From Oscillospiraceae bacterium (GTDB lineage Bacteria; Bacillota_A; Clostridia; Oscillospirales; Oscillospiraceae): a stretch of 23,493 nucleotides of DNA. The first letter of the stretch is position 1. Every line of letters starts with the position of its first letter. A model generated the notes under the pieces. It made no database searches. It was not told where the DNA came from and saw only the letters and a list, made by a program, of their open reading frames with translations. Below are positions 13,701 through 23,423 of the stretch, piece after piece. A program made the position numbers and the translations under genes. The stretch is from the NCBI GenBank assembly GCA_017481325.1, contig JAFUPG010000093.1:1-23493 (forward strand), in the 5' to 3' direction.

Positions 13701-15734
13701 GAGAATCTGGATCAGATGACGCTGCCTGCCTCGACAACCTCAATCGGAACGGATGCGTTTAAGGATGTTCCACTTTTGAAGGTTATGGTATTGCGTGAAG
13801 AGGACGCAATTGCTGAGGCACAGGAGGTCTATCCGGAAGAAGCGGAGAGCGTACAAAAGAATTATGCAGCGAAATATACACAGGATATTATGAATTCTGC
13901 TGTCAATTCCGGAGCGCATAATGTGATTTTGGATATTTCGGAGATTATGAATGTGGCGGGATATTCAATTGAGGTTCCGAGCATAGAATCCTTCGAATTG
14001 GTAGGAGATCAGGCGAGAACTTATCAAGATCTGCAAATCAAGTCTTCAGCCGAAAAAACGATACTGAGAAAACTGAATATCGCAGACTGTAATAGGACTC
14101 CCTTGGTGCTTTCGTCCAACAATTTGACGATGGAAGTTGTGAGCGTCGAAAGTGTGGGCTATACGATGCTCCTTTCTGCCGAGAATCCGAGTATTACATT
14201 AATTCGTGATAGCAGACTGACAGCATCGGGCGGAAATGCGGTAGTCTGTCGAATGCCTGAATTGATATCGAATGTTGTAGACCAGGCAGTCGGAACGCTA
14301 GTTGTCAGCGGAAACATGTATGTAAATGGTACGGAGGAAGAGATTGCACCGCTAAAAAGCTCTGCCTATTTGGACGTAATCAACGGCGAGATTATTCCTA
14401 TCACTAATGGCCTGTTTGAACAGTATATTGAGGGATCATTCAAAGTAACATTTGATCCAAACGAAGGCAGTGTAGATGAGACAACGAGAACAGTCTTCTG
14501 CGGAGCAAAACTTGGAAGTCTCCCGGTGCCGGAAAGAGAGCACTATACCTTTATGGGGTGGTACTTAGAAGATGGCACTACGGTTACTGAGGACACCGTA
14601 TTCTCTACCGGTATGGATGTTACAGTATACGCTAAGTGGACTCCGGTTCCTTACACTGTATCGTGGAATACCGGGGCAGGATACACCATTTCTGTAAGCA
14701 GAACCTCGTCCCCCAATGCAGGTGCTGCAACCGGTGCCCTAAATAATGGTGACGCTGTCTACTATGGTGATGTATTGAGCATTTCGTATTCTGCAGCTAC
14801 CGGCTACACCCTGCGTAGTGCGGGCAGAACTTCTGTTACGGTCACCGGAAATGTCACTTCTTCCGAAATTTTCGCTTCTGCCACTGTAGCTTCCTACATG
14901 GTTAGTTGGAACACAGGAACCGGGTATACCATTACGGTCAAGCGCACAAGCTCTCCCTTACAGGGTGCTTCGATCGGTACACTGAGCAGCAAGGAAACGG
15001 TCTACTATGGCGATGTGCTGTCCATTACATATGCGGCGGCTACCGGCTATAGCCTGACTTCAAAGGGCAGCACCTCCATTACCGTTACCGGAGATGTAAC
15101 CCCCGATATGATCTTTGCAAGTGCAAAGGTGAACAGCTATACCTATAAGGTCGTATACAGATCCAAGAATGGCACGGACCTGGGGAGCGCCACGGCAACC
15201 TATAACTACGGAACGACAAATACGATCTATCCGAAGTCCTTCCCCGGCTACGATACACCGCCCTCTCAGATCGTTAAGTGGGATTCTACTTCTGCTAAAA
15301 CAATTACTTTTGTTTATACTCCCTCCTCTGTTTCAGCTTCGCAGAATGTAGCAAGTGGATGGTGGTGGAGTGCACCTTCTTCAGGGACAGGCATAACATA
15401 TACCGCTACTGCAGAATACAGAAACAGAACCTCGAATAGTGTAGAGGTGCGGATTGTTTGGACACAAAGCATAATTCGTGCATGGTATGGATACAATCAG
15501 TATTTTAGCGTATCGTTTGCGCAGAATGGATCTGAGACAGTCAAAATTGCCTCTACTTCTACATGGCCGAAATCCGGTGGAACAAAATCAGAGAGTGTAA
15601 CAGTATATTCTTCTTGGCAAACGGTGTACTTGTCTGCAACAGAAACCGGTGTGAGAGTTGACGCAGATTGGTGGGCGGAAGTAAGTGGCGAATCCGGAAG
15701 TTGGACAGCAACGATACAAGTTCCCGCATATTAA
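10722..15734 (+). CDS. Secreted cohesin-dockerin multidomain protein with possible pore-forming-like region
   Basis: The 1670-aa product has a signal peptide (1-30), a cohesin clearly related to that of the preceding protein (35-170), a two-repeat dockerin (175-233; GDLNDNGIVDTTDVVLLRRYIAGG-type, the second repeat with Asn at one calcium position), Cys-pair modules (244-340), two InlB-type repeats (351-505), a Ser/Thr-rich region with alternating polar pattern (about 510-875), leucine-rich BspA-type repeats (about 890-1020), a beta-rich segment, a third InlB-type repeat (1239-1306), two tandem 80-residue repeats (1309-1390 and 1391-1471), a MucBP-like domain (1473-1534) and a Trp/Ser-rich beta end domain. 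It has no SLH or sortase signal, so the dockerin probably tethers it to a cohesin. AAAGGGAG precedes the ATG. G+C content falls sharply after about residue 350. The Ser/Thr-rich part resembles aerolysin-type toxins only in pattern; this is tentative. Confidence 0.88.
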   Translation: MKVTKRCISLLLALTLILSVLPMGMFTATAQEIATDAVITVKNSYGKGGATVAVDVVIQNNPGILGMTLTLTYDESALTLTGVTNGDAMSALTFTAPKEFKSGVNLPWDAESISEEDIKDGVIATLTFEISKTAQLNSRVPVEVSYDAGAIVDNDLNSLSVLLSPGYIQVLDYTPGDLNDNGIVDTTDVVLLRRYIAGGYGVTIVENAADVNDDGKRNTTDAVLIRRYIAGGYGVELLPVSPKCDHTMEHTPYKAPTCTKEGNYAYWYCSTCKKYFNDEVGTKELTEEQLVIPLGDHTYSTEWSYDATYHWHGATCEHTDLVSDRAEHSFGSDKSCTVCGYSSAEDPTKPYTITYKLVEYNKHLGDTYLQTLNIDNSRNLTAFSATDSFDLEDPNCGEAYTFTGWYTENGVKVTRIAAGTTEDIILYARWKENTFDITYKLYQTPLGEITNEKYLHYTPSKGLVDLPNPELYNYIFLGWYTSDGEEVKEIPIGTTGDITLNAYWTSKRNQTKAVRELGDPIIMENVTDGVFYFAYEIGTIENVPLSDAIWTIQSVAGLAQQKSETVSTSISEERASEIAETISSATVDSATWTLSKDWNDVTEVDEEWAVTHGMTQEEANEITKTESGTYSFTSSDGGCDTTTSTDGTTTVDYKSQNYTHGNSAEFNAKIHSNFSVEAGVTADIPGFGGASAKTKVEVGSEIGGGYKQQKETNEHTGTDTTTVDTTVEEDTTTWNKSTTSSTTTAASESVAVTKALSDTISNTKGYGKSYSTGGENSESQEFSSTESKSSNTSSSLTYFSSETITTTTTYSTDGKSEGCYRLVIAGTVHVFAVVGYDVGTRSYFTYTINVLDEKTHEFLDYSPDLNFNDYENGAIPFEIPYAVHQYVESKIVITEGLTFKVNTANGTATVIGYSGDDKDVIIPAYISSGNEAYRVTNISADAFAAESVKTSLESVVIGEYIKEIPAGAFKNCTNLKEISGDFTIIGDEAFYGCENLDQMTLPASTTSIGTDAFKDVPLLKVMVLREEDAIAEAQEVYPEEAESVQKNYAAKYTQDIMNSAVNSGAHNVILDISEIMNVAGYSIEVPSIESFELVGDQARTYQDLQIKSSAEKTILRKLNIADCNRTPLVLSSNNLTMEVVSVESVGYTMLLSAENPSITLIRDSRLTASGGNAVVCRMPELISNVVDQAVGTLVVSGNMYVNGTEEEIAPLKSSAYLDVINGEIIPITNGLFEQYIEGSFKVTFDPNEGSVDETTRTVFCGAKLGSLPVPEREHYTFMGWYLEDGTTVTEDTVFSTGMDVTVYAKWTPVPYTVSWNTGAGYTISVSRTSSPNAGAATGALNNGDAVYYGDVLSISYSAATGYTLRSAGRTSVTVTGNVTSSEIFASATVASYMVSWNTGTGYTITVKRTSSPLQGASIGTLSSKETVYYGDVLSITYAAATGYSLTSKGSTSITVTGDVTPDMIFASAKVNSYTYKVVYRSKNGTDLGSATATYNYGTTNTIYPKSFPGYDTPPSQIVKWDSTSAKTITFVYTPSSVSASQNVASGWWWSAPSSGTGITYTATAEYRNRTSNSVEVRIVWTQSIIRAWYGYNQYFSVSFAQNGSETVKIASTSTWPKSGGTKSESVTVYSSWQTVYLSATETGVRVDADWWAEVSGESGSWTATIQVPAY
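14646..15134 (+). repeat. Two tandem 80-residue coding repeats
   Basis: Residues 1309-1390 and 1391-1471 of the 1670-aa protein share YTVSWNTGAGYTI.V.RTSSP, YYGDVLSI.Y.AATGY, and SVTVTGNVT...IFASA. They look like duplicated beta domains; the DNA is diverged, so the duplication is not recent. Confidence 0.85.
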
Positions 15735-15903
15735 GTATAGTCACTGTCTACTACAAGATGTACCAATATGAAAAGGTAGAGAATAAAGAATCGTCCACAA
15801 ATCCCACAGGACAGGCTGGCGTATTGAATGTGGTTGAATGGGTTCAGTACCGTGAAAAGTAAGTAATCTTATCCTGCTTCTTACAACATAACCCCGTGCG
15901 AAG
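15735..15903 (+). other. Intergenic tail with possible decayed coding sequence
   Basis: A second frame stays open from inside the previous gene to a stop at 15860-15862 and could encode a tail ending NVVEWVQYREK. It has no start signal of its own. It may be the old C-terminus of the 1670-aa protein displaced by a frameshift, or chance. Confidence 0.3.
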
Positions 15904-15949
15904 AGGGCGCTTTTGGAGCTTTGCTCCAAAGGCGCCCTTGGGCTTTTTT
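15904..15949 (+). terminator. Terminator of the surface operon
   Basis: A 16-bp stem (15904-15919 with 15923-15938, one G-T pair) is closed by a TTT loop. Five bases after the stem come six T residues (15944-15949). It ends the operon 7732-15734. Confidence 0.85.
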
Positions 15950-16126
15950 ATATGGCCGTTTTACCTGCGCAGCGCATTGCCTTCCGCCTCTGGGGGCGGT
16001 TTCCTTCGGAGCTTTGCTTCAAAATATTATGACAAAGTGTCGCTGATATTTCCGGTCTTCGGCAAGATTGCCAAAATCCTGAAGAAAACTGAAAAAATAA
16101 CCGCCGGAATTCGTGGGGAATGCCCA

Positions 16127-16155
16127 TTGCCAAAATCCGGAAAAGAGGGTACAAT
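16127..16155 (+). promoter_or_regulatory. Promoter of the 2342-aa surface protein gene
   Basis: TTGCCA (16127-16132), a 17-nt spacer and TACAAT (16150-16155). The transcript would carry a leader of about 140 nt. The region 15950-16126 between the terminator and this promoter shows no gene. Confidence 0.75.
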
Positions 16156-16301
16156 AGAATGGTAAATTGGAGTGGCGTGTCCGGCGGCAGAGTTGACCCG
16201 TGGCGGCTGATCCCAAAGGAGAGGGGATTGCCGCAATGGGGGCGTGCTGCGGCCGAAACAGGCTGCTCCGCAGGAATCTATATTCTTTAAGGAGGAGAAC
16301 G
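16156..16301 (+). promoter_or_regulatory. Long 5' leader with competing hairpins
   Basis: The leader can form an imperfect hairpin (GCGGCTGATCCC 16203-16214 with GGGGATTGCCGC 16223-16234), or instead pair CCGCA (16231-16235) with TGCGG (16248-16252); both use the same CCGC bases. AAGGAGGAG follows before the ATG. I do not recognise a known riboswitch class. Confidence 0.35.
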
Positions 16302-19300
16302 ATGAACAATCGGAAACACGGCAGAATTCTGGCGTGGCTGCTGACGGTGGCAATGGTACTTTCCCTGCTGCCCGTGGCGGCCTTTGCGGCAGAGTCCACT
16401 GCCACCGCCTGGACGCAGATCGCCTTTGCCGACATCACGGCGGAGGACACTGTGGCCATCACCATGACCGACGCTGAGGGCAACACCTACGTCCTGCCCA
16501 CTGTTGCGGAGGGCAGCAACGGCCAGCCCATGGCCCAGACCGCTACGGTCACGGGCAATGTGCTGACCACCGACGGCGACGGCTACGGCTGGACCATCTC
16601 CGGCAGCGCCGCCGAGGGCTACACCATCAAAACCGGCGAGCTGTACCTCTACATCACCGCCACCAACAACGGCGTTCGCATCGGCGACACCGTCTCCCTG
16701 TGGCAGCTGGATGAGGGCGGCTATCTCAGCAGCGTGGACTCCAGCGAGGCCACCCGTTACCTGGGTGTCTACGTCAAGGGTCTGGACTGGAGATGCTACA
16801 AGGCCTATGCCTCCGGCAACATTGCAAACCAGACCCTGAACTTCTGGAAGCTGGATCCCAACGCCGAGCCCAGCGAACCCACCGATCCCAGTGAGCCCGA
16901 AACCCCCACCGAACCGGATACCCCCACCGAACCGGATACTCCCACCCAGCCCGACACGCCCGTGGTACCCGAAGGGGATGTGGCCCAGCTGACCACGGAG
17001 CTCACTGACGGCTCCAAGGTCTACATCTATAACCCCAAGAATGCCAAGGTTCTGACCACCGAAGTCAGCGGCACCCAGCTGGCCTCTGTGGACGGCACGG
17101 TGGAAAACGACCTGCTCACCCTGACGCCCGAGATGGCCGCTCTGACGGTGGTTATCGATGCCGACGGCTACTACAGCTTCCTCAACGAGAGCGGCGAGTA
17201 CCTGACCTGCGGCACCTCCGCCAACAACCTGAGCTTCGAGGCCGCCGCCTCCGAGCTGAGCACCTGGATCGTAGAGCCTAAGACCAATGACGATGGCAGC
17301 ATCGAGGGCTTCTTCGTCAAGAGCGTCAACGGCACCAACAACGGCAGCCAGATGGCCCTGGAATACTATAAGAATAACTATACCGTCTATTCCTTCCAGA
17401 GCTACAATACCGGCGCTTTCCTGCTGCAGTTCTTCACCACCGGCAGCGCCGCCGGCGGCTTTACCGACACCATCGCCAACGGCGACCGTGTGATCCTCTA
17501 CAACCCCACCAACAGCGTTGCCCTGTCCAACATCATCCTGGATACGGAAAAGAACCAGGATCTGGCAGGCACGGCTCTGGTGTTGGACGGCTCTGAGCAG
17601 CTCTCCGGCTACACCGATGCCGATATCTGGACGGTCACCGTCAACGCCGACGGCACCTACACCTTCGCAGATGCCGAGGGTAAGAAGCTGGCGGTCTCCA
17701 ACCGCACCCACCTGGGCTTCGGTGAGGACTACAACACCTGGAGCCTGACCAAGATCGACGGCAAGACCGACGAATTCTTCGTAGGCAGCGGCCAGGGCAC
17801 TTACCTGGAGTGGTACGCTGACAAGCAGTACTGGTCCGCCTTCTACAATCCCTCCGAGGCCCTCTATGCCGTCCGCTTCTACTTGGTGGGCGAGGTAGTG
17901 CAGCCCTCCAACACCGTCGCCACCCCCAAGGCCACTCCCAAGAGCGGCGAGGTGGACTCCGGCACGGAGATCAGCTTCTCCTGCGCCACGGAAGGCGCTT
18001 CCATCCTCTACCACACCGGCGACGGCAACTGGCTGGAGTACAGCGCCCCCATTGCCATCACCGAGGACACCAACTTCACCGTCAAGGCGGTAAAGGAGGG
18101 CATGGAGGACAGCAAGGAGGTCACCTTCAAGTATACCATCTACGTGCCTCCCGTCCTGGGCGAGAACCAGGCCAAGCTGGTCACGGACGTTTCGGAGCTG
18201 TCCTCCGGCGACAAGATCCTCATTGTCACCAAGGATTACAGCTTCGCCCTGGGCGTGACCCAGAAGGCCAACAACCGTGACCCTGCCAACGTCATCAAGG
18301 CCTATGACAAGGTCAGCTATGACGAATTTGCCCAGATCATCACCCTGGAATCCGGCGTGCTGGAGGGAACCTTTGCCCTCTACGCCACCAACGGCGATAA
18401 CACCGGCTATCTCTACGCCTCTCCCGACAGCGGCAACCTGCTGCGCACCCAGGAGGGCAAGGATGTCAATGCCTCCTTCACCATCGCCATCAACTCCGAC
18501 GGCTCTGCGGACATCGTCTCCCAGATCGAGTCCAAGACCGCCAACACCATCCGCTACAACTCCACCGGCCTCTTCTCCTGCTATAAGTTCGGCGGCCAGA
18601 AGCCGGTCTGCATCTACAAGCTGGACGGCCAGGAGAAGCCTGCCCTCCCCGAAAATGGGGACACCGTGGTGATCTTCAACCAGTCTGCCAAGGGCGTGCT
18701 GTCTGCTATGGACGGTGACCTCTCCGACATCTACGGCTGCAGCGTGAAGCGCTCCGATGCCACCATCGTGGACAACAAGGCCGTCTGCGCCAACGGCGCT
18801 CTCCTCTTCACCGTGGAGAAGAACGGCGAGTACTACCGCTTCTATAATGCCTCCTTTGGCTATCTCTGCTCCACCGGCACCGGCAACAATACCTTCTACA
18901 CCCTCACCGCCTCCGAGGATGCGGATTGGGTGGTAGAGGCGTACAACGGCGGCTACCGCATGGGCAGCCGTACTGCCGCCCACGAGGGCAATATGCAGTA
19001 CCTGCAGTATTTCTCCGACCACTTCACCACCTGGGGCATGTATGCCGTCACCGACCGTGACGTCTTCACCTACCTCTTCTACCCCTGCGCCAACACCCTC
19101 ATTACCGACGGTGTGGTCAATGAGCCTCAGGCGGTCTTCGGCAACCTGCCTGCCGCCTATGCCGGACAGAAGTATCTGCTCCACTTCACCGTGGATGCGC
19201 TCTTCGGCGTGAAGGAGCTGCAGGTCTTCCTGGGCGAGACGGAGCTGACGTATACCATCTCCGCCGATCGCTACACCGCCACCATCCCCGCCGAGTATAT

Positions 19301-22300
19301 CCTGGGCGAGAAGCTCACCGTCACCGTCAAGGGTCTGGATAACAAGGATGTACCCATCCTCTCCACCGTGGATATTGAGGTCAAGGACGAGCCGGTCATC
19401 GTCTCCGTCAGCCCCATCGCCAATGCCCAGACCAAGGAGGATATGCGTCCCGAGATCAGCGCCGTGCTGAGCAACGTGGGCGAGAACCCCGAGATCCTGC
19501 TTACTCTCAACGGCGAGACCGTGGAGCATAGCTTCGCTGACAACAAGGTCACCTACAAGCCTGCCGCCGATCTGGCAGAGGGACGTGTCACCGTCACTCT
19601 CACCGTCACCCGTGCCGACGGCAAGTCCGTCTCCAAGACCTGGAGCTTCACCGTAGGCGAAGCCAGCTACATTCTGGCCTTCGGCCAGCTCCACTCCCAC
19701 AACGGCGAGTACTCCGATGGCTCCGGCACCCTCCAGGGCGCTCTGGACTACATCGCATCCTTGCCCGAGAGCGCCAATGTGGACTTCGTGGCCTTCACCG
19801 ACCACTCCAACTACTTCGACAAGTCCGGCGAGGCCAACCCCGAGGGCGCCCTCTACGACATGAGCCTTGCCACCCCTTACTCCCAGGAGCGCTGGGGTAC
19901 CTACAAGAGCACCATTGCCAACTTCAACGAGACCCACGAGGGCGTTATCGCCATCGCCGGCTTCGAGATGACCTGGTCCGGCGGCCCCGGCCATATGAAC
20001 ACCTTCGCCACCGAGGGCATTGTCTCCCGTAACAACACCGCCCTGAACAACAAGAGCGCCGATGCCGGTATGCAGCTGTACTACCAGCTGCTCTCCCGTC
20101 CCGAGGGCGCAGAGTCCATCACCCAGTTCAACCACCCCGGCACCACCTTCGGCAACTTCACCGACTTCAGCTACTGGAACGAAGCCGTAGACAGCCGTGT
20201 GCAGCTGGTAGAGGTTGGTAACGGCGAAGGCCAGGTGGGCGGCAGCGGCTACTATCCCAGCTACGAGCAGTACACCCTGGCACTGGACAAGGGCTGGCAC
20301 GTGGCTCCCACCAACAACCAGGATAACCACAAGGGCAAGTGGGGCAATGCCAACGAGGCCCGTGACGTGGTTCTGGTAGAGTCCTTCAGCGAGGAGGGCA
20401 TTTACGAGGCCATCCGCAACCGCCGTGCCTACTCCACCGAGGATAAGAACCTGGAGCTGTTCTACTGCATCAATGAGCTGCCCATGGGCACCATCATCGA
20501 GCAGGCACCCGAGACTCTGAAGTTCGATATCTCCATCCAGGATCCCGACAGCACCGACTCCACAGCCAAGGTCGAGCTCATCGTCAACTCCGGCAAGGTG
20601 GCCTACACCTGGGACGATCCCGAAGTCCTGGCCAAGGGCATCCTCACCGCCGAGCTGAGCCCCGACTATTCCTACTACTATGTCCGTGTGACCCAGGCCG
20701 ACGGCAATCTGGCCGGTACCGCTCCCATCTGGGTGGGCGAGGCTCTGAAGCTGGGCATCCGTGAGGTGGAAGCCTCCTCCGCCACCCCCGTCACCGGCGA
20801 GGAGCTGACCATCACCACCAAGCTCTATAACGAAGAGGGCTCCGATGCTCTGGTCAAGAGCGTGGTCTACACCACCAACGGCTCCGAGGTTCTGGGCGTG
20901 GACAACACCTCCTACCTCCTCACCGCAGGCGAGACTCTAGAGCTGACCTGGGCTTATACCCCCGAGATCGCCAAGCTCACCACCATCACCGCCACGGTCG
21001 TCGTGGAGCTGGAGGGCAAGGAGTACACCTTCTCCACCTCCATCGAGCTGGATGTGCAGGATGCCTCCCGTATCACCTACGTAGGCGTGGATGCCTCCCA
21101 CAACAACGAGTACGTCAGCGGCTACAACAAGGATCTGATGAATAACTTCATCACCCTGGCCAGCTCCAGCGCCGTCCGTGTGGAGATCCTCTCCACCTCC
21201 GAGGCACTGCTGGCCGCCTGCGCCAACCCCGGGAAGTACAGCGCCATCGTGCTCAACGTCCCCTCCCGCCGCACCAATACCGCCAAGGACTACACTGAGG
21301 CCGAGATCGATGCCATCGTGGCATTTAACGAGGCCGGCGGCGCCGTGATCATCACCGGCTCCGGCGACTCCAACGACCAGAAGGCCAATGCCACCCACAT
21401 GGCCGCCACCCAGAATGCCGTGCTGGAGGCGCTGGGCTCTGCCCTCCGCCTCTCTGACGACGGTGTCTACGAAGGCACCTCCTACAGCCTGCAGTTCGGT
21501 ACCTTCGGCTCCCATGCCCTGACCGAGAACCTCAACGGCAGCGATCAGGTCATCAGCTACTACGGCGGTTCCTCCATCCACGTGGTGGATGCCGAGGGCA
21601 ATATGACAAACAAGTTCCCCGGCGGTGTGACACCCATCCTCTTTGCCAATTCCACCACCATCTCCAAGGACGCCGACGCCGACGGCCTGGGTGGCAACAT
21701 CCCCACCTACAGCCTGGATCGCCTGCTGGTCATGGCCGTGGAGGAGCAGGAGGGCAAGGGCATGATCTTCGTGGCAGGCGCAGCCTTCATGAACGACTAC
21801 GACCTGAAGCTCCCCGCAGAAAATGCCAATAACACCCTGACCCAGAACCTGCTGGGTGCCATCAACCCCCTGGAGATCGACACCATTGCCGAGGTTCGAG
21901 CCCAGACCGAGGCCGGCTACAAGTTCACCATTGAAGGCACCGTCACCTCCAACGCCTCCGGCTACGATAAGGACACCGCCTTCTTCGACTGCATCTACGT
22001 GCAGGATGCCACCGGCGGCATCAACTGCTTCCCCGTGGCAGGTGAGTACAAGATCGGCGACGTAGTTCGCATCAGCGGCACCACGGACTTCTACCAGGGC
22101 GAGCCGGAGCTGCAGGTGCTGAGCATCGAGGTCATCGGTGCTGCCCAGCCCGTAGAACCCACGGTCATCACCGCCGCCCAGCTCAACGACCGCTCCGTGG
22201 AGGGTCTGCTGGTCACCCTGAAGGGTCATGTCACCGAGATCACCCTGGCCAACGGCATTGCCGAGTCCATCTACGTGAAGGACGAGAACGGTGTCATCGG

Positions 22301-23330
22301 CCGTGTGTTCATCGACGGCTACATCACCGCCGAGAAGACCATCGACGATCTGGAGGTAGGTGCCTACATCGAGGCCACCGGTATCGCCTCCTACGACAAC
22401 ACCTACGCCATCCGCCATGACAGCTATGCCCGTATCCGTGTCCGTGACCGTGCCGATATTCTCTGCGAGGTCTGCGACCACGAGATCGTCATCCTGCCTG
22501 CAGTGGAGCCCACCTGCACCGAGCCCGGTCTCACCGAGGGCAGCTACTGTAAGCTCTGCGGCCTGGTCTTTGCGGAGCAGGAGCCCGTTGCAGCTCTGGG
22601 TCACTACGAAGTCATTGACCCGGCCATCGCCCCCACCTGCACCAAGAACGGCCTGACCGAAGGCAGCCACTGCGGTGTCTGCGGCGAGATCCTGGTAGCC
22701 CAGGAGATCGACCCGGCCATCGGCCATAACTACGTGGACGGCAGCTGCGCCAACTGCGGCAAGGCCGATCCCAACCCCGATATCGCCTATGTGGACGTGC
22801 AGAAGGGCAGCTGGTACTATGATGCCGTGCAGTACGTCTCCAAGAACGGTCTCATGAACGGCATCGGCGACGAGCGCTTCGATCCCGAAGGTTCCATGAC
22901 CCGTGCCATGGTGGTCACCGTGCTGTGGCGAGTGGCAGGCGCTCCCGAGACCGGCGAGAATGTCTTCACCGACGTGCCCGAGAATGTCTGGTACACCCAG
23001 GCTGTGGCATGGGCAGCGGAGGCCGGTGTGGTCAACGGCATCGGTGAGAACCGCTTCGACCCCGAGGGCAAGATCACCCGTGAACAGCTGGCGGCCATTC
23101 TGTACCGCTATGCCAAGGCCGCAGGCGAGGATGTCAGCGCCACGGCAGACCTGACCGGCTTCCCCGATGCCGACAGCATCAGCCCCTACGCCGCCGAGGC
23201 GCTGTCCTGGGTCGTTGCCGAGGGCCTGATCAACGGCAACAAGGAGGGCGAGGTCACCTACCTGGCACCTCTGGCCAGCGCCACCCGTGCCCAGGTTGCC
23301 GCCATCCTCATGCGCTACCTGGAGAACTGA
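16302..23330 (+). CDS. Giant SLH-anchored protein with CehA/McbA-like PHP metallohydrolase domain
   Basis: The 2342-aa product has a signal peptide (1-29), a beta-rich domain (35-186), a Pro/Glu/Thr linker (188-224), four related beta modules each opening with a GD.V.IYN-like phrase (about 226-940, with a chitobiase-C-like module near 541-615), Ig-like segments, then a PHP domain (about 1125-1400). Its likely metal ligands are LHSH (His1131, His1133), TDH (Asp1167, His1168), Glu1222, GHMN (His1231), NHPG (His1278) and DNH (Asp1341, His1343). A Rossmann-like domain (about 1588-1855), two OB-fold domains like those in YhcR-type nucleases (1859-1945 and 1950-2050), Cys-pair modules (2055-2155) and three SLH domains (2160-2342) follow. 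It is probably a wall-bound phosphoesterase or nuclease. The ATG at 16302 has AAGGAGGAG upstream; an in-frame upstream ATG at 16200 lacks both site and signal peptide. It is monocistronic. The substrate is unknown. Confidence 0.9.
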   Translation: MNNRKHGRILAWLLTVAMVLSLLPVAAFAAESTATAWTQIAFADITAEDTVAITMTDAEGNTYVLPTVAEGSNGQPMAQTATVTGNVLTTDGDGYGWTISGSAAEGYTIKTGELYLYITATNNGVRIGDTVSLWQLDEGGYLSSVDSSEATRYLGVYVKGLDWRCYKAYASGNIANQTLNFWKLDPNAEPSEPTDPSEPETPTEPDTPTEPDTPTQPDTPVVPEGDVAQLTTELTDGSKVYIYNPKNAKVLTTEVSGTQLASVDGTVENDLLTLTPEMAALTVVIDADGYYSFLNESGEYLTCGTSANNLSFEAAASELSTWIVEPKTNDDGSIEGFFVKSVNGTNNGSQMALEYYKNNYTVYSFQSYNTGAFLLQFFTTGSAAGGFTDTIANGDRVILYNPTNSVALSNIILDTEKNQDLAGTALVLDGSEQLSGYTDADIWTVTVNADGTYTFADAEGKKLAVSNRTHLGFGEDYNTWSLTKIDGKTDEFFVGSGQGTYLEWYADKQYWSAFYNPSEALYAVRFYLVGEVVQPSNTVATPKATPKSGEVDSGTEISFSCATEGASILYHTGDGNWLEYSAPIAITEDTNFTVKAVKEGMEDSKEVTFKYTIYVPPVLGENQAKLVTDVSELSSGDKILIVTKDYSFALGVTQKANNRDPANVIKAYDKVSYDEFAQIITLESGVLEGTFALYATNGDNTGYLYASPDSGNLLRTQEGKDVNASFTIAINSDGSADIVSQIESKTANTIRYNSTGLFSCYKFGGQKPVCIYKLDGQEKPALPENGDTVVIFNQSAKGVLSAMDGDLSDIYGCSVKRSDATIVDNKAVCANGALLFTVEKNGEYYRFYNASFGYLCSTGTGNNTFYTLTASEDADWVVEAYNGGYRMGSRTAAHEGNMQYLQYFSDHFTTWGMYAVTDRDVFTYLFYPCANTLITDGVVNEPQAVFGNLPAAYAGQKYLLHFTVDALFGVKELQVFLGETELTYTISADRYTATIPAEYILGEKLTVTVKGLDNKDVPILSTVDIEVKDEPVIVSVSPIANAQTKEDMRPEISAVLSNVGENPEILLTLNGETVEHSFADNKVTYKPAADLAEGRVTVTLTVTRADGKSVSKTWSFTVGEASYILAFGQLHSHNGEYSDGSGTLQGALDYIASLPESANVDFVAFTDHSNYFDKSGEANPEGALYDMSLATPYSQERWGTYKSTIANFNETHEGVIAIAGFEMTWSGGPGHMNTFATEGIVSRNNTALNNKSADAGMQLYYQLLSRPEGAESITQFNHPGTTFGNFTDFSYWNEAVDSRVQLVEVGNGEGQVGGSGYYPSYEQYTLALDKGWHVAPTNNQDNHKGKWGNANEARDVVLVESFSEEGIYEAIRNRRAYSTEDKNLELFYCINELPMGTIIEQAPETLKFDISIQDPDSTDSTAKVELIVNSGKVAYTWDDPEVLAKGILTAELSPDYSYYYVRVTQADGNLAGTAPIWVGEALKLGIREVEASSATPVTGEELTITTKLYNEEGSDALVKSVVYTTNGSEVLGVDNTSYLLTAGETLELTWAYTPEIAKLTTITATVVVELEGKEYTFSTSIELDVQDASRITYVGVDASHNNEYVSGYNKDLMNNFITLASSSAVRVEILSTSEALLAACANPGKYSAIVLNVPSRRTNTAKDYTEAEIDAIVAFNEAGGAVIITGSGDSNDQKANATHMAATQNAVLEALGSALRLSDDGVYEGTSYSLQFGTFGSHALTENLNGSDQVISYYGGSSIHVVDAEGNMTNKFPGGVTPILFANSTTISKDADADGLGGNIPTYSLDRLLVMAVEEQEGKGMIFVAGAAFMNDYDLKLPAENANNTLTQNLLGAINPLEIDTIAEVRAQTEAGYKFTIEGTVTSNASGYDKDTAFFDCIYVQDATGGINCFPVAGEYKIGDVVRISGTTDFYQGEPELQVLSIEVIGAAQPVEPTVITAAQLNDRSVEGLLVTLKGHVTEITLANGIAESIYVKDENGVIGRVFIDGYITAEKTIDDLEVGAYIEATGIASYDNTYAIRHDSYARIRVRDRADILCEVCDHEIVILPAVEPTCTEPGLTEGSYCKLCGLVFAEQEPVAALGHYEVIDPAIAPTCTKNGLTEGSHCGVCGEILVAQEIDPAIGHNYVDGSCANCGKADPNPDIAYVDVQKGSWYYDAVQYVSKNGLMNGIGDERFDPEGSMTRAMVVTVLWRVAGAPETGENVFTDVPENVWYTQAVAWAAEAGVVNGIGENRFDPEGKITREQLAAILYRYAKAAGEDVSATADLTGFPDADSISPYAAEALSWVVAEGLINGNKEGEVTYLAPLASATRAQVAAILMRYLEN

Positions 23331-23389
23331 GAACGGTTTCCAAGTCCCTGAAACCAAGCGCATTTTCCGAACCCCATAAAGCAAAAGCC

Positions 23390-23423
23390 CGAGCCGGTGC
23401 CTCCCCCAAAAGGCACCGGCTCG
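23390..23423. terminator. Strong hairpin after the giant gene
   Basis: A perfect 12-bp stem CGAGCCGGTGCC (23390-23401) with its complement (23412-23423). No T tract follows on the plus strand. On the minus strand GGGCTTTTGCTTT follows, so it looks better suited to transcripts arriving from the right. The 23424-23493 remainder shows nothing I can assign. Confidence 0.6.

Noticed and set aside
16200..16301. Upstream start for the giant surface protein
   Set aside because: It would bury the signal peptide behind 34 residues and lacks the strong AAGGAGGAG site found before 16302.
16287..20330. Very long open frame on the minus strand opposite the giant gene
   Set aside because: It is a shadow of the G+C-rich codon usage of the plus-strand gene, which has a signal peptide, ribosome binding site and recognisable domains; the antisense product is a Gly/Val/Ala-rich string with no domain.
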